64,000 nt of DNA from contig NZ_JACHKA010000001.1 of assembly GCF_014203955.1 (NCBI RefSeq), forward strand, positions 868,001-932,000. Reading direction: 5' to 3'. The DNA is from Sphingobium lignivorans (GTDB lineage Bacteria; Pseudomonadota; Alphaproteobacteria; Sphingomonadales; Sphingomonadaceae). The number at the start of each line of letters is the position of its first letter. Within the stretch, counting starts at the first letter, position 1. Shown here in pieces: positions 1-14,585 of the stretch. The notes under the pieces were generated by a model, which saw only the letters and a program-made list of their open reading frames with translations, was not told the origin of the DNA and did not search any database. A program made the position numbers and the translations under genes.

Positions 1-653
1 TCGGCCAGTTCCTTCAGTTCGGCATAAGCACCGGACCAGTGAATGCCTTGTCCCGCATAGAGCACAGGGCGCTTCGCTGCGCACAGCAGGCTCGCGGCGC
101 GGGCAATGCTCTCGCCGTCCGGCGCGAAGCGGCTGCGCAGTACCGGCTGATAAGCGACCTGCGCGCCATCCTGTTCGAGGACATCGAAAGGCAGTTCCAC
201 CAGTGCCGGGCCGCCGCGTCCGTTGCGCAGGGCCGTGAAGGCGCGGCGCATCACCGCATTGACGTGCGAGGGAAAATTCAGCGGCTCGGCCGACTTGGTG
301 ATCTGCGCCATGTTGCGCACGCTGTTGAAGTTGCGCCCGACATGCGCCGTGGCCGTGGGATATCCGCCGGGCAGGACGAGGATGGGTACCGATTCGCCAT
401 AGGCCTGCGCCACGCCGGCATAGGCCACTTCCGCGCCCGGCCCGTGCTGGCAGCAGAAGACGCCGATCTTCTCGCCCCGCGTCAGGCGCGAATAGGCGTC
501 GGCCATGTGGAGGCCAATGCGCTCCTGCCGGGGAATGATGGTACGGATATTCGCCTGCGCCGCCGCTTCGAGAAGGGCATTGCGCGGATAGCCGAACAGG
601 ACGTCCACGCCTTCCAGCTTGAGGATCTCGACGATGGCATCGCAGGTCTTCAT
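1..653 (-). CDS. Thiamine-diphosphate-requiring enzyme, acetolactate-synthase-like (partial)
   Basis: About 217 N-terminal residues are visible and the gene runs off the left edge. The protein starts MKTCDAIVEILKLEGVDVLF and continues with GYPRNALLEAAA, the N-terminal pyrimidine-binding fold of the acetolactate synthase/benzoylformate decarboxylase superfamily. A Glu in RQERIGLHMADAYSR sits where the cofactor-activating Glu is expected, and CQHGPG follows. The central domain begins near residue 190 (RPVLYAGQG). The substrate cannot be told without the C-terminal half. The ATG at 653 is chosen because it starts the family's conserved first helix. A MarR regulator lies just upstream on the same strand, so the two may be co-transcribed. 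Confidence 0.85.
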   Translation of the reverse strand, partial: MKTCDAIVEILKLEGVDVLFGYPRNALLEAAAQANIRTIIPRQERIGLHMADAYSRLTRGEKIGVFCCQHGPGAEVAYAGVAQAYGESVPILVLPGGYPTATAHVGRNFNSVRNMAQITKSAEPLNFPSHVNAVMRRAFTALRNGRGGPALVELPFDVLEQDGAQVAYQPVLRSRFAPDGESIARAASLLCAAKRPVLYAGQGIHWSGAYAELKELA

Positions 654-816
654 TCATACTCTCCCGGGCCGGCATTCGGCAGGACCGGCCTCTTATGGGC
701 CGGAAACGCCAGCAACAGCCTGTCCTAGGGTCAAGCCGCGCGCGGCGCTAGAGGCGAGTGGACATGCTCAACCCGGATGCCGCGCAGTGAAAGTGACGGT
801 GCGCCCTCTCCTAGGG

Positions 817-1347
817 CTAATCGTCGGCCGGCAGGGCGAGCCCGCCCTCGATCCGTTCGAGCAGGACGGAGAGGAAGCCGACGCTGGCGCGGACATCGTC
901 CAGCGGGATGTCCGCCAGCAACTGGCTGCGCAGCTTGCTGGTCAGGTTCAGCATGTCTGCCAGCGCGTCGAATCCGGCCGGCGTGAGCTTCATGTGCTTG
1001 TTGCGCCGGTCGGTGGGATCGGGGAGGCGCTCCACCAGACCGTCCGCCTCCAGCATGTCGAGCGTGCGCGTGAGCGTGGGCCCCTCGATGCCGATCCGCT
1101 TGGCGATCTGGATCTGCGTGGCGCGCGGCGGCGCATAGGCGATGGCGGCCATCGCCTCCATGCGCGAGGCGCTGTGGCCCAGCGCCCGCAGTTGCTCGTC
1201 GATCAGGGAGCGCCAGCGCCGGCCGGCCAGCACGATCGACATCGTGAGGCCAAGCTCGGGCGGCGGATAGTCTTCCCGGGCGGGAAGCGTCGATCCGAAC
1301 GGATTGCCTGCATCATTCACTGCTTCGGCTGTCGCGCCGTCCGCCAC
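817..1347 (-). CDS. MarR family transcriptional regulator
   Basis: This 176-residue protein has the winged-helix organisation of MarR repressors. It has an N-terminal helix region, a helix-turn-helix near residues 75-100 (TQIQIAKRIGIEGPTLTRTL), and a wing ending in LPDPTDRRNKHMKLTPAG, which is the family's diagnostic DRR/K-LT segment. Such proteins usually bind a palindrome near their own promoter and respond to a phenolic or hydrophobic ligand. The gene points toward the thiamine-diphosphate enzyme 163 bp downstream and is divergent from glgP. The target and ligand are unknown. Given the nearby lig genes an aromatic ligand is possible, but that is inference. Confidence 0.9.
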   Translation of the reverse strand: MADGATAEAVNDAGNPFGSTLPAREDYPPPELGLTMSIVLAGRRWRSLIDEQLRALGHSASRMEAMAAIAYAPPRATQIQIAKRIGIEGPTLTRTLDMLEADGLVERLPDPTDRRNKHMKLTPAGFDALADMLNLTSKLRSQLLADIPLDDVRASVGFLSVLLERIEGGLALPADD

Positions 1348-1415
1348 GTCCCGATCCTTTCATGAGAAGCCGGACGGTCGGCCTTGATTTTGTCCGGATC
1401 GATGACGTTAGTTCC

Positions 1416-1432
1416 TGAATGATTTCAATTCA
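1416..1432. promoter_or_regulatory. Candidate MarR operator palindrome
   Basis: TGAAT-N7-ATTCA is a perfect 5-bp inverted repeat in the divergent region between the MarR gene (start 1347) and glgP (start about 1609). Its length is typical of MarR-type operators. It is short, so it could be chance, and no second copy was found nearby. Confidence 0.25.
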
Positions 1433-1608
1433 ACTGTCCTTCGCGTCGCCCTGGCGCGCGATGCCACATGCGTCCGCCCTCACCCCGCCGCGACGATGGC
1501 ATACGCTCCGCGATTTCCTGAAACGAGCAGTGGCGGAGGACGCGATGCCTTGATATCCCTCGCGCGTGCCGCACTGCGGCATGCACAATGGGGAAGGGAA
1601 AGCACCGC

Positions 1609-4029
1609 ATGGCAACCATCGAATCCGCGACCGAAAAAGGCCTCCAGGCGCGGATCGTCGATGCGCTGGTCCATCGGATCGGGAAGGATGCGCAGGCGGC
1701 GCTGCCCCATGACTGGCTCGCCGCCACTATCTATGCCTTGCGGGACGACATCATCGAGCGATGGATGATCTCGTCCAAGGCGGCGCATGCTGCAGGTGCG
1801 AAAAGAGTCTATTATCTCAGCCTCGAGTTCCTCATCGGACGCCTGCTGCGCGACGCGCTGAGCAATCTGGGCGTCTCGGAGGAAGTGCGGGCGGCGCTGG
1901 CCGAGCATGGCGTCGACCTTGACGAGATCGAGGAGATCGAGCCCGATGCGGCATTGGGCAATGGCGGCCTGGGCCGGCTTGCCGCCTGCTTCATGGAAAG
2001 CCTCGCCACGCTCGATATCCCCGCTTATGGCTACGGCATCCGCTATGTGAACGGCATGTTCCGCCAGCGCATCGATGATGGCTGGCAGGTGGAGCTGCCC
2101 GAGAACTGGCTCGCCCATGGCAATCCGTGGGAATTCGAGCGGCGGGAAAGCGCCTATCGCATCGGTTTCGGCGGCGAAGTGATCGGCGACATTGATGGCA
2201 GGATCGAGTGGCGGCCCGCCGAGCAGGTGATCGCCACGGCGGTCGATACTCCCATCGTCGGCTGGCGCGGCAAGCGGGTCAATACGCTGCGCCTGTGGAA
2301 CGCCTTCCCGGTCGATCCCATCCGGCTGGATGCGTTCAATGCCGGCGACCATGCCGGGGCGCTGGCCGAGCAGGTGCGCGCGGAGAGCCTGGTGCGCGTG
2401 CTCTATCCTGCGGACTCGACAGCGGCCGGCCAGGAGCTGCGCCTGCGGCAGGAGTATTTCTTCTCCGCCGCGTCGATCCAGGACATCCTCCGGCGGCACA
2501 TGCAATATCATGGCGACATCCGGACCCTGCCGGACAAGGTCGCCATCCAGCTCAATGACACGCACCCGGCGGTCTCGGTCGCCGAGCTGATGCGCTTGCT
2601 GATGGATGACCATGGGCTCGAATTGCCCGACGCCTGGACGATCACGCGCAAGACATTCGGTTATACCAACCACACGCTCCTGCCGGAGGCGCTGGAGAGC
2701 TGGCCCCTGCCGTTGTTCGAGCGGATGCTGCCGCGCCACATGCAGATCATCTACGCCATCAATGCGATGGTGCTGAGGGAAGCGAGGCTCAGCAAGAAGC
2801 TGGACGAAAGCGCCATTTCGGCCATCTCGCTCATTGATGAAGGCGGCGAACGGCGCGTGCGGATGGCCAATCTCGCCTTTGCCGGCGCGCACAGCGTGAA
2901 CGGCGTGGCGGCCCTGCACACCGAACTGATGAAGCAGACCGTCTTCGCGGATTTCCACCGGCTCTATCCCGAGCGGATCAACAACAAGACCAATGGCGTG
3001 ACGCCCCGGCGCTGGCTGCTGGAATGCAATCCCGGGCTGACGGACCTCATCCGCGAGGCAATTGGCGATCGCTTCATGGACGATGCCGAGGAGCTCGTGG
3101 ATCTCGCGGCATTCGCCACGGACGGCGCCTTTGCCGAGCGCGTCGGGGCCATCAAGCGCGCTAACAAGGAAGCGCTGGCCAATCATCTGCGCGTGCACAT
3201 GGGAATCCGCCTCGATCCCGCCGCGATGTTCGACGTGCAGATCAAGCGCATCCATGAATATAAGCGCCAGTTGCTCAATCTGATCGAGACCGTGGCGCTC
3301 TACGACCAGATTCGCAGCCATCCCGAGCGTGACTGGATGCCGCGCGTGAAGATCTTCGGCGGCAAGGCGGCGCCGAGCTATCACAACGCCAAGCTCATCA
3401 TCAAACTGGCCAATGACATCGCGCGCCGGGTGAACAGCGATCCGTCTGTCGGCGGCCTGCTCAAGGTCGTGTTCGTGCCGAACTACAATGTCAGTCTCGC
3501 CGAGAAGATCATCCCGGCCGCCGATCTCTCCGAGCAGATTTCCACTGCGGGCATGGAGGCATCGGGCACCGGCAACATGAAGTTCGCGCTCAATGGCGCT
3601 CTCACCATCGGCACGCTGGACGGCGCCAATATCGAGATCAAGGACCGGGTCGGCGACGACAATATCGTGATCTTCGGCCTCACGGCGGACGAAGTGGCCG
3701 AGAAGCGTGCCAATGGCTACAATCCCCGGGAGGTCATCGAGGGGTCGCGCGAGCTGCAGCAGGCCGTCTCGGCAATCGCGTCAGGCGTCTTCTCCCCCGA
3801 CGATCCTGGGCGCTATGCCGATCTCATCGGCGGTCTCTACGATCATGACTGGTTCATGGTCGCGGCGGATTTCGAGAGCTACAGCCACGCCCAGCGGGCT
3901 GTGGACCAGCGCTGGAGCGATCCTTCGCAATGGCAGGCATCAGCGATCAGGAACATTGCGAACGTTGGATGGTTTTCATCTGACCGCACCATCGCTGAAT
4001 ATGCGAAAGACATCTGGGGAGTATTGTGA
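1609..4029 (+). CDS. glgP: Glycogen phosphorylase
   Basis: GlgP releases glucose-1-phosphate from the non-reducing ends of glycogen using pyridoxal phosphate. The 806-residue protein is full length for bacterial GT35 enzymes. It carries the N-terminal signature YYLSLEFLIGR, the motif LGNGGLGRLAACF, and the cofactor site EASGTGNMKFALNGALT, with the Schiff-base Lys at about residue 658. The ATG at 1609 is preferred over the in-frame ATG at 1588 because a purine-rich ribosome site (GGGAAGGGAAAG) lies just before it. It is the first gene of a glycogen operon, and its stop overlaps the glgB start by 4 bp. The divergent upstream region of about 260 bp probably holds the operon promoter. Confidence 0.97.
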   Translation: MATIESATEKGLQARIVDALVHRIGKDAQAALPHDWLAATIYALRDDIIERWMISSKAAHAAGAKRVYYLSLEFLIGRLLRDALSNLGVSEEVRAALAEHGVDLDEIEEIEPDAALGNGGLGRLAACFMESLATLDIPAYGYGIRYVNGMFRQRIDDGWQVELPENWLAHGNPWEFERRESAYRIGFGGEVIGDIDGRIEWRPAEQVIATAVDTPIVGWRGKRVNTLRLWNAFPVDPIRLDAFNAGDHAGALAEQVRAESLVRVLYPADSTAAGQELRLRQEYFFSAASIQDILRRHMQYHGDIRTLPDKVAIQLNDTHPAVSVAELMRLLMDDHGLELPDAWTITRKTFGYTNHTLLPEALESWPLPLFERMLPRHMQIIYAINAMVLREARLSKKLDESAISAISLIDEGGERRVRMANLAFAGAHSVNGVAALHTELMKQTVFADFHRLYPERINNKTNGVTPRRWLLECNPGLTDLIREAIGDRFMDDAEELVDLAAFATDGAFAERVGAIKRANKEALANHLRVHMGIRLDPAAMFDVQIKRIHEYKRQLLNLIETVALYDQIRSHPERDWMPRVKIFGGKAAPSYHNAKLIIKLANDIARRVNSDPSVGGLLKVVFVPNYNVSLAEKIIPAADLSEQISTAGMEASGTGNMKFALNGALTIGTLDGANIEIKDRVGDDNIVIFGLTADEVAEKRANGYNPREVIEGSRELQQAVSAIASGVFSPDDPGRYADLIGGLYDHDWFMVAADFESYSHAQRAVDQRWSDPSQWQASAIRNIANVGWFSSDRTIAEYAKDIWGVL

Positions 4030-6179
4030 AGCCGCCCACAGCGGCCATTGAAGCCCTGCTGGCAGGCACGCACGCTGATCCCTTCTCGCTTCTGGGTGTC
4101 CATGAGGGCCCCGGGGGCGCGCATGCGAGGGTCATCGTGCCGGGTGCCGAGAGCGTAGAGGCGCATGATCTCAGCGGTAACTCGCTGGGCCTGCTCGGCT
4201 GCGCCGACCAGCGCGGCCTCTTCGAGGGACCCATAGCCGGTGGTCGCCAGCCCATTCGCTATTGCGCGCGCGCCGGCGCAGCGGAGTGGTGGCTGAGCGA
4301 TCCCTACAGCTTCGGCCCGGTGCTGGGACCGGTCGATGACCTGCTCATGGCGGAAGGCACGCATTTTCGCCTGTTTGACAAGCTGGGCGCGCACCTCATC
4401 AGCCACGAGGGCGCGGAAGGCGTGCATTTCGCCGTCTGGGCGCCCAATGCCCAGCGCGTCGCTCTGGTCGGGGATTTCAATGACTGGGATGGCCGGCGGC
4501 ACGTCATGCGTCGCCGTGCCGACATCGGCGTGTGGGAAATCTTCATCCCGGATATCGGCGCCTGGCATGCCTATAAATATCTCATCATCGGTCCCGATGG
4601 CACCGCACAGCCCCTCAAGGCCGATCCCTACGCCTTCGCGTCCGAGCTGCGCCCGAAAACGGCATCGCTGACCTACGAGACCGGCACGCATGAGTGGGGC
4701 GACGCGGCGCACCGGGCCCATTGGGCCTCCGTCGATCCCCGCCGCACCCCGATCAGCATCTACGAGGTTCATCCCGGCTCCTGGCAGCGGGACGAGAATG
4801 ACTGGTTCCTGCCATGGGACGAGCTTGCGGCCCGGCTCATTCCCTATGTAGTGGAGATGGGCTTCACGCACATCGAGTTCCTGCCGATTTCCGAGCATCC
4901 TTATGATCCCAGCTGGGGCTACCAGACCACGGGTCTCTATGCGCCCACGGCGCGGTTCGGCGATCCCGACGGTTTTGCGCGCTTCGTGGACGGGGCGCAT
5001 CGGGCCGGCGTGGGCGTTCTTCTCGACTGGGTGCCCGCGCATTTCCCGACAGATGCGCACGGGCTGGGCCGGTTCGACGGGACCGCGCTCTACGAGCATG
5101 AGGATCCGCGCCTGGGCTTCCATCCCGACTGGAACACGGCCATCTACAATTTCGGGCGGCGCGAAGTCTCCAGCTTCCTCGTCAACAACGCGCTGTTCTG
5201 GGCCGAGCGCTACCATGTCGACGGGCTGCGCGTGGATGCCGTCGCGTCCATGCTCTACCGGGATTACAGCCGGCCCGCCGACCAGTGGATTCCCAATCCG
5301 GAGGGGGGGCGCGAGAACTGGGAAGCGGTGGCGTTCCTCCAGGCCATGAACAAGGCCGTCTACGGGACGCATTCCGGCATCGTGACGATCGCCGAGGAAT
5401 CGACCGCATGGCCAGGCGTCACGCATCCCGTTCATGACAACGGGCTGGGGTTCGGTTTCAAATGGAACATGGGCTTCATGCATGACACGCTCAGCTATCT
5501 GGCGCGTGACCCGGCGCACCGGCGCTATCATCATGACGAGATCACATTCGGTCTGATGTACGCCTATAGCGAGAATTATGTGCTGCCGCTCAGCCATGAT
5601 GAAGTGGTGCATGGCAAGGGCTCGCTGCTCACCAAGATGGCGGGCGACGACTGGCAGAAATTCGCAAATCTCAGGGCCTTCTACGCGCTGATGTGGGGAT
5701 ATCCCGGCAAGAAGCTGCTGTTCATGGGGCAGGAGTTCGCGCAGCGGCGGGAATGGAGCGAAGGGCGTTCGCTCGACTGGGACCTGCTGGATGCGCCCGC
5801 CCATGAAGGTGTCCGCACGCTCGTGCGCGATCTCAATCACTTGTACCGCGATCTTCCCGCCCTGCATGAGCGGGATTGCGAGGCGGACGGGTTCGAGTGG
5901 CTGATCGCCGACGACCGGGACAATTCGGTTTTCGCCTGGCTCCGCAAGGCGCCGGGCGCTCCGCCGGTGGCGATCATCGCCAATCTGACACCTCAGGTCC
6001 GGGACAATTACGAAGTGCCGCTGCCGCTGGACGGCGTCTGGCGCGAAATGCTTAACAGTGATGCAACCATCTATGGCGGAAAGGGTATCGGCAACATGGG
6101 CAAGGTGACGGCCGAACATGGCCGGGCCGTCATGACCCTGCCGCCGCTGGGAACGATCATGCTGCTTGGTGAGGGATGA
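4026..6179 (+). CDS. glgB: 1,4-alpha-glucan branching enzyme
   Basis: GlgB cuts alpha-1,4 chains and re-attaches them as alpha-1,6 branches. The 717 residues contain an N-terminal domain, a CBM48 domain (AVWAPNAQRVALVGDFNDWD) and a GH13 barrel. The predicted nucleophile is Asp404 in VDGLRVDAVASMLY. The predicted acid/base is Glu457 in IAEESTAWPG, matching the E. coli spacing (405 and 458). LSHDEVVHGK supplies the transition-state His-Asp. The start is a GTG inside the glgP stop (GTGA), which implies translational coupling. A 39-bp gap follows before glgC. Confidence 0.97.
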   Translation: MKPPTAAIEALLAGTHADPFSLLGVHEGPGGAHARVIVPGAESVEAHDLSGNSLGLLGCADQRGLFEGPIAGGRQPIRYCARAGAAEWWLSDPYSFGPVLGPVDDLLMAEGTHFRLFDKLGAHLISHEGAEGVHFAVWAPNAQRVALVGDFNDWDGRRHVMRRRADIGVWEIFIPDIGAWHAYKYLIIGPDGTAQPLKADPYAFASELRPKTASLTYETGTHEWGDAAHRAHWASVDPRRTPISIYEVHPGSWQRDENDWFLPWDELAARLIPYVVEMGFTHIEFLPISEHPYDPSWGYQTTGLYAPTARFGDPDGFARFVDGAHRAGVGVLLDWVPAHFPTDAHGLGRFDGTALYEHEDPRLGFHPDWNTAIYNFGRREVSSFLVNNALFWAERYHVDGLRVDAVASMLYRDYSRPADQWIPNPEGGRENWEAVAFLQAMNKAVYGTHSGIVTIAEESTAWPGVTHPVHDNGLGFGFKWNMGFMHDTLSYLARDPAHRRYHHDEITFGLMYAYSENYVLPLSHDEVVHGKGSLLTKMAGDDWQKFANLRAFYALMWGYPGKKLLFMGQEFAQRREWSEGRSLDWDLLDAPAHEGVRTLVRDLNHLYRDLPALHERDCEADGFEWLIADDRDNSVFAWLRKAPGAPPVAIIANLTPQVRDNYEVPLPLDGVWREMLNSDATIYGGKGIGNMGKVTAEHGRAVMTLPPLGTIMLLGEG

Positions 6180-6218
6180 CGGAATCGGACGCCGTCAGCA
6201 GGGAAAGGAACGGTACGC

Positions 6219-7484
6219 GTGTCAAGTCGGGAGAGATGGGGACAACCTCTGGCGCGTGACGCCATGGCTTATGTACTGGCCGGCGGCAGGGGCAGCCGCC
6301 TCATGGAATTGACGGACAATCGCGCCAAGCCCGCGGTCTATTTCGGCGGCATGTCGCGCATCATCGATTTCGCGCTGTCCAACGCGCTCAACAGCGGCAT
6401 CCGGCGCATCGGCGTGGCAACGCAGTACAAGGCGCATTCGCTCATCCGCCACATGCAGCGCGCCTGGAACTTCATGCGTCCCGAGCGCAACGAGAGCTTC
6501 GACATCCTGCCCGCCTCGCAGCGCATCGACGAGTTTCACTGGTATGAAGGCACGGCGGATGCGGTGTTCCAGAACATCGACATCATCGCGAGCCACGCCC
6601 CGCAATATATCGTCATCCTCGCGGGCGATCACATCTACAAGATGGATTATGAGCTCATGCTCCAGCAGCATGTGCAGGAAGGCGCGGACGTCACGGTCGG
6701 ATGCATTGAGGTGCCCCGCATGCAGGCCACGGCCTTCGGCGTGATGCATGTCGATGAGAACGGGCAAATCACCAGCTTCCTGGAGAAGCCCAAGGACCCG
6801 CCGGCCATGCCGGGCAAGCCGGACGTCGCGCTGGCGTCCATGGGCATTTATGTGTTCACGACCGAGTTCCTGTTCGAGCAGCTCCGCCGAGACGCGGACG
6901 ATCCGGAAAGCAGGCGCGATTTCGGCGGGGACATCATCCCCTATATCGTGAAGCACGGAAAGGCGGTCGCGCACCTCTTCTCGTCCAGCGCCATCCGCGC
7001 GGGCGCGCAGATCGAGGAATATTGGCGCGATGTCGGCACGCTCGATGCCTATTGGGAAGCCAATATCGATCTCACGGACGTGGTGCCCAAGCTCAACATG
7101 TATGATCGCGAGTGGCCGATCTGGACGGACCAGATCATCGCCGCTCCGGCCAAGTTCGTGCATGATGAGGAGGGGCGGCGCGGCATGGCCGTTTCCTCGC
7201 TCATCTCGCAGGATTGCATTGTCTCGGGCGCCAGCGCCTGGCGCAGCCTGTTGTTCACCGGCGTGAAGATGGGCAGCTTCTCCGATGTGCAGGAAGGAGT
7301 CATCCTGCCTTATTGCAACATCGGCCGGGGCGCGCGGCTCAAGCGTGTCATTGTCGACAGTGGCGTGCGCATTCCCGAAGGGCTGGTGGTCGGGGAGGAT
7401 CCCGTCGCGGACGCGCAGCGCTTCCGGCGCACGGACAGCGGGATCTGCCTCATCACCAAATCGATGATCGACAGATTGGACTAG
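6219..7484 (+). CDS. glgC: Glucose-1-phosphate adenylyltransferase (ADP-glucose pyrophosphorylase)
   Basis: GlgC makes ADP-glucose from ATP and glucose-1-phosphate, the committed and allosterically controlled step of bacterial glycogen synthesis. The 421-residue protein has the nucleotide-binding loop [13 protein letters not shown], the conserved KPAVYFGG and [15 protein letters not shown] blocks, the catalytic region [12 protein letters not shown], and a C-terminal left-handed beta-helix ([14 protein letters not shown]). The start is a GTG at 6219 preceded by a good ribosome site, GGGAAAGGA, at 6201-6209. The gene lies in the glycogen operon between glgB and glgA. Confidence 0.97.
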   Translation: MSSRERWGQPLARDAMAYVLAGGRGSRLMELTDNRAKPAVYFGGMSRIIDFALSNALNSGIRRIGVATQYKAHSLIRHMQRAWNFMRPERNESFDILPASQRIDEFHWYEGTADAVFQNIDIIASHAPQYIVILAGDHIYKMDYELMLQQHVQEGADVTVGCIEVPRMQATAFGVMHVDENGQITSFLEKPKDPPAMPGKPDVALASMGIYVFTTEFLFEQLRRDADDPESRRDFGGDIIPYIVKHGKAVAHLFSSSAIRAGAQIEEYWRDVGTLDAYWEANIDLTDVVPKLNMYDREWPIWTDQIIAAPAKFVHDEEGRRGMAVSSLISQDCIVSGASAWRSLLFTGVKMGSFSDVQEGVILPYCNIGRGARLKRVIVDSGVRIPEGLVVGEDPVADAQRFRRTDSGICLITKSMIDRLD

Positions 7485-7685
7485 CGGCATTGGCGGGCCG
7501 GTTGCCGGATCGTCCTGCGGCCGGCGTCCCGCCCCGACGCTCCTCAAACGGATCTCTCTGGTCTACGGCCAGTTACGCAGCTTAAAACAGAAGCATGAGA
7601 TGCACGTCTTTGATCCAGTTGCAAGTGAACCAGCCATGTCGATGAGTGCCATGCTGACCGTGCATGCGCGACCGGGAAGCTGCCG

Positions 7686-12573
<4,888 letters not shown>

Positions 12574-12701
12574 GTGGAAACCCGCGCTAAGCAGATGGCG
12601 CGGGCATCGTTGGCCGGCACTCGGCATGAGGTCACTCATGACAGGCCGGTCAGCCGGTTGGCTGGCGCGTCATCGGCCGTAGAAATCAGGAGAGGGTCGG
12701 A
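12574..12701 (+). promoter_or_regulatory. glgX-ligD intergenic region, probable ligD promoter
   Basis: This 128-bp gap separates the glycogen operon from ligD. It contains the perfect inverted repeat ATGAG-GTCA-CTCAT at 12626-12639, which could be an operator or a small hairpin, and a strong ribosome site AGGAGAGGG at 12689-12697 before the ligD ATG. I could not identify a confident -35/-10 pair by eye. Confidence 0.35.
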
Positions 12702-13619
12702 ATGAAGGATTTCCAGGATCAGGTCGCGTTCATCACGGGCGGCGCGTCGGGCGCCGGCTTCGGCCAGGCCAAAGTGTTCGGTCAGGCAGGCGCGAAGATC
12801 GTGGTGGCGGACGTGCGGGCCGAAGCGGTTAAGAAGGCCGTCGCCGAGCTGCAAGCGCTCGGGATCACGGCGCATGGCATCGTGCTCGATATCATGGACC
12901 GCGAGGCCTATGCCCGGGCGGCGGACGAAGTGGAAGCCGTGTTCGGCCAGGCGCCGACGCTTCTCTCGAACACCGCGGGCGTGAACAGCTTCGGGCCGAT
13001 CGAGAAGACCACTTATGATGATTTCGACTGGATCATCGGCGTCAACCTGAACGGCGTCATCAACGGCATGGTGACCTTCGTGCCGCGCATGATCGCGAGC
13101 GGCCGGCCGGGGCACATCGTCACCGTCTCGTCACTCGGCGGCTTCATGGGCAGCGCGCTCGCCGGACCCTATTCGGCAGCCAAGGCGGCGAGCATCAACC
13201 TGATGGAAGGCTATCGCCAGGGGCTGGAGAAATACGGCATCGGCGTCTCCGTCTGCACGCCGGCCAACATCAAGTCGAACATCGCGGAAGCCTCGCGCCT
13301 GCGTCCCGCGAAATACGGCACCAGCGGCTATGTGGAGAACGAGGAATCGATTGCCTCGCTGCACTCGATTCACCAGCACGGGCTCGAGCCGGAGAAGCTG
13401 GCGGAAGCGATCAAGAAGGGCGTCGAGGACAATGCCCTCTACATCATTCCCTATCCCGAAGTGCGCGAAGGACTGGAGAAGCATTTCCAGGCCATCATCG
13501 ATTCGGTCGCGCCGATGGAAAGCGATCCGGAAGGCGCCCGCCAGCGGGTCGAGGCGCTGATGGCCTGGGGACGGGACCGCACGCGCGTCTTCGCCGAGGG
13601 CGACAAGAAAGGCGCCTGA
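12702..13619 (+). CDS. ligD: NAD-dependent Calpha-dehydrogenase of lignin beta-aryl ether catabolism
   Basis: LigD oxidises the Calpha alcohol of guaiacylglycerol-beta-guaiacyl ether type dimers to a ketone, the step that permits ether cleavage. The 305-residue sequence is a classical short-chain dehydrogenase with the NAD-binding TGGASGAGFG near residues 12-21. The catalytic triad is Ser144, Tyr157 and Lys161 (YSAAK). The usual NNAG motif is replaced by SNTAG. I recognise the whole sequence as LigD of Sphingobium SYK-6, and the order ligD-ligF-ligE-ligG supports this. Paralogues such as LigL and LigN act on other stereoisomers. The start is supported by AGGAGAGGG five bases upstream. Confidence 0.95.
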   Translation: MKDFQDQVAFITGGASGAGFGQAKVFGQAGAKIVVADVRAEAVKKAVAELQALGITAHGIVLDIMDREAYARAADEVEAVFGQAPTLLSNTAGVNSFGPIEKTTYDDFDWIIGVNLNGVINGMVTFVPRMIASGRPGHIVTVSSLGGFMGSALAGPYSAAKAASINLMEGYRQGLEKYGIGVSVCTPANIKSNIAEASRLRPAKYGTSGYVENEESIASLHSIHQHGLEPEKLAEAIKKGVEDNALYIIPYPEVREGLEKHFQAIIDSVAPMESDPEGARQRVEALMAWGRDRTRVFAEGDKKGA

Positions 13620-13628
13620 CGAAATACA

Positions 13629-13656
13629 GGGGCGTGGCGGCTTAACCGCCGCGCCC
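13629..13656 (+). terminator. Hairpin between ligD and ligF (attenuator or processing site)
   Basis: GGGC-GTG-GCGGC-TTAACC-GCCGC-GCCC folds into a GC-rich stem with a 3-nt bulge. It begins 10 bp after the ligD stop and is followed by only three Ts. It is therefore more likely a partial terminator or mRNA-stabilising hairpin than a full terminator. Confidence 0.4.
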
Positions 13657-13698
13657 GTTTCGCTCATGACGAGATGACAAGAGATCTGGGAGACAGGA

Positions 13699-14472
13699 AT
13701 GACGTTGAAACTCTACAGCTTCGGTCCCGGGGCGAACTCGCTCAAGCCGCTCGCGACGCTTTACGAGAAGGGCCTCGAATTCGAGCAGGTCTTCGTGGAT
13801 CCGAGCAAGTTCGAGCAGCATTCGGACTGGTTCAAGAAGATCAATCCGCGCGGTCAGGTGCCGGCGCTCTGGCATGAAGGCAAGGTCGTCACCGAATCGA
13901 CGGTGATCTGCGAATATCTGGAGGACGTGTTCCCCGAGGCGGGCAATTCGCTGCGCCCGGCCGATCCCTTCAAGCGCGCCGAGATGCGGGTGTGGACCAA
14001 GTGGGTCGATGAATATTTCTGCTGGTGCGTCTCGACCATCGGCTGGGCCTTCGGCATCAAGGCGATCGCGCAGAAGATGAGCGACGAGGAGTTCGAGGAG
14101 CACATCAACAAGAATGTGCCGATCCCCGAGCAGCAGCTCAAATGGCGCCGCGCGCGCAACGGCTTCCCGCAGGAGATGCTGGACGAGGAATTCCGCAAGG
14201 TCGGCGTCTCGGTGGCGCGGCTGGAAGAGACGCTCTCGAAGCAGGACTATCTGGTCGACACCGGTTACAGCCTCGCGGACATCTGCAATTTCGCCATCGC
14301 CAATGGCCTCCAGCGTCCCGGCGGCTTCTTCGGCGACTATGTGAACCAGGAAAAGACGCCCGGCCTGTGCGCCTGGCTCGACCGGATCAATGCGCGTCCG
14401 GCGATCAAGGAAATGTTCGAGAAATCGAAGCGCGAGGACCTGCTCAAGCGGCAGAACGAGAAAGTCGCCTAA
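13699..14472 (+). CDS. ligF: Glutathione S-transferase beta-etherase LigF
   Basis: LigF cleaves the beta-aryl ether of the LigD ketone with glutathione, releasing guaiacol and leaving a glutathione conjugate. The 257 residues form a thioredoxin-like N-terminal domain (KLYSFGPGANSLKP, with the GSH-site Pro-Ser features QVPAL and TESTVICEYL) and an all-helical C-terminal domain from about residue 95. I recognise it as LigF of SYK-6. LigF acts on the beta(S) enantiomer. The ATG is 79 bp after ligD, with GGGAGACAGG just upstream. The relaxed spacing contrasts with the tightly overlapped glg operon. Confidence 0.95.
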   Translation: MTLKLYSFGPGANSLKPLATLYEKGLEFEQVFVDPSKFEQHSDWFKKINPRGQVPALWHEGKVVTESTVICEYLEDVFPEAGNSLRPADPFKRAEMRVWTKWVDEYFCWCVSTIGWAFGIKAIAQKMSDEEFEEHINKNVPIPEQQLKWRRARNGFPQEMLDEEFRKVGVSVARLEETLSKQDYLVDTGYSLADICNFAIANGLQRPGGFFGDYVNQEKTPGLCAWLDRINARPAIKEMFEKSKREDLLKRQNEKVA

Positions 14473-14496
14473 ACAGGAAAGCGCGTCCCGGCGCGC

Positions 14497-14536
14497 GCCG
14501 GACAAGGCCAGCCATTTGACGTTCGCCTTGTCCGGC
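14497..14536 (+). terminator. Strong hairpin between ligF and ligE
   Basis: A perfect 12-bp inverted repeat (GCCGGACAAGGC / GCCTTGTCCGGC) with a 16-nt loop lies 25 bp after the ligF stop. No T-tract follows, so I favour an RNA-stability, processing or attenuation element within the operon over complete termination. Confidence 0.5.
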
Positions 14537-14585
14537 AGCGCCGTTCGCGCGGCTCGGGCGCGCTGAATGATGGAGAGGATTGCCG

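Noticed and set aside
1480-3384. 634-residue open frame on the minus strand opposite glgP
   Set aside because: GC-rich DNA gives long antisense frames. Its translation is His/Arg/Asp-rich without a recognisable domain, while glgP carries all family motifs on the other strand.
3879-6119. 746-residue minus-strand open frame opposite glgB
   Set aside because: It is a shadow of glgB with no conserved domain or ribosome site.
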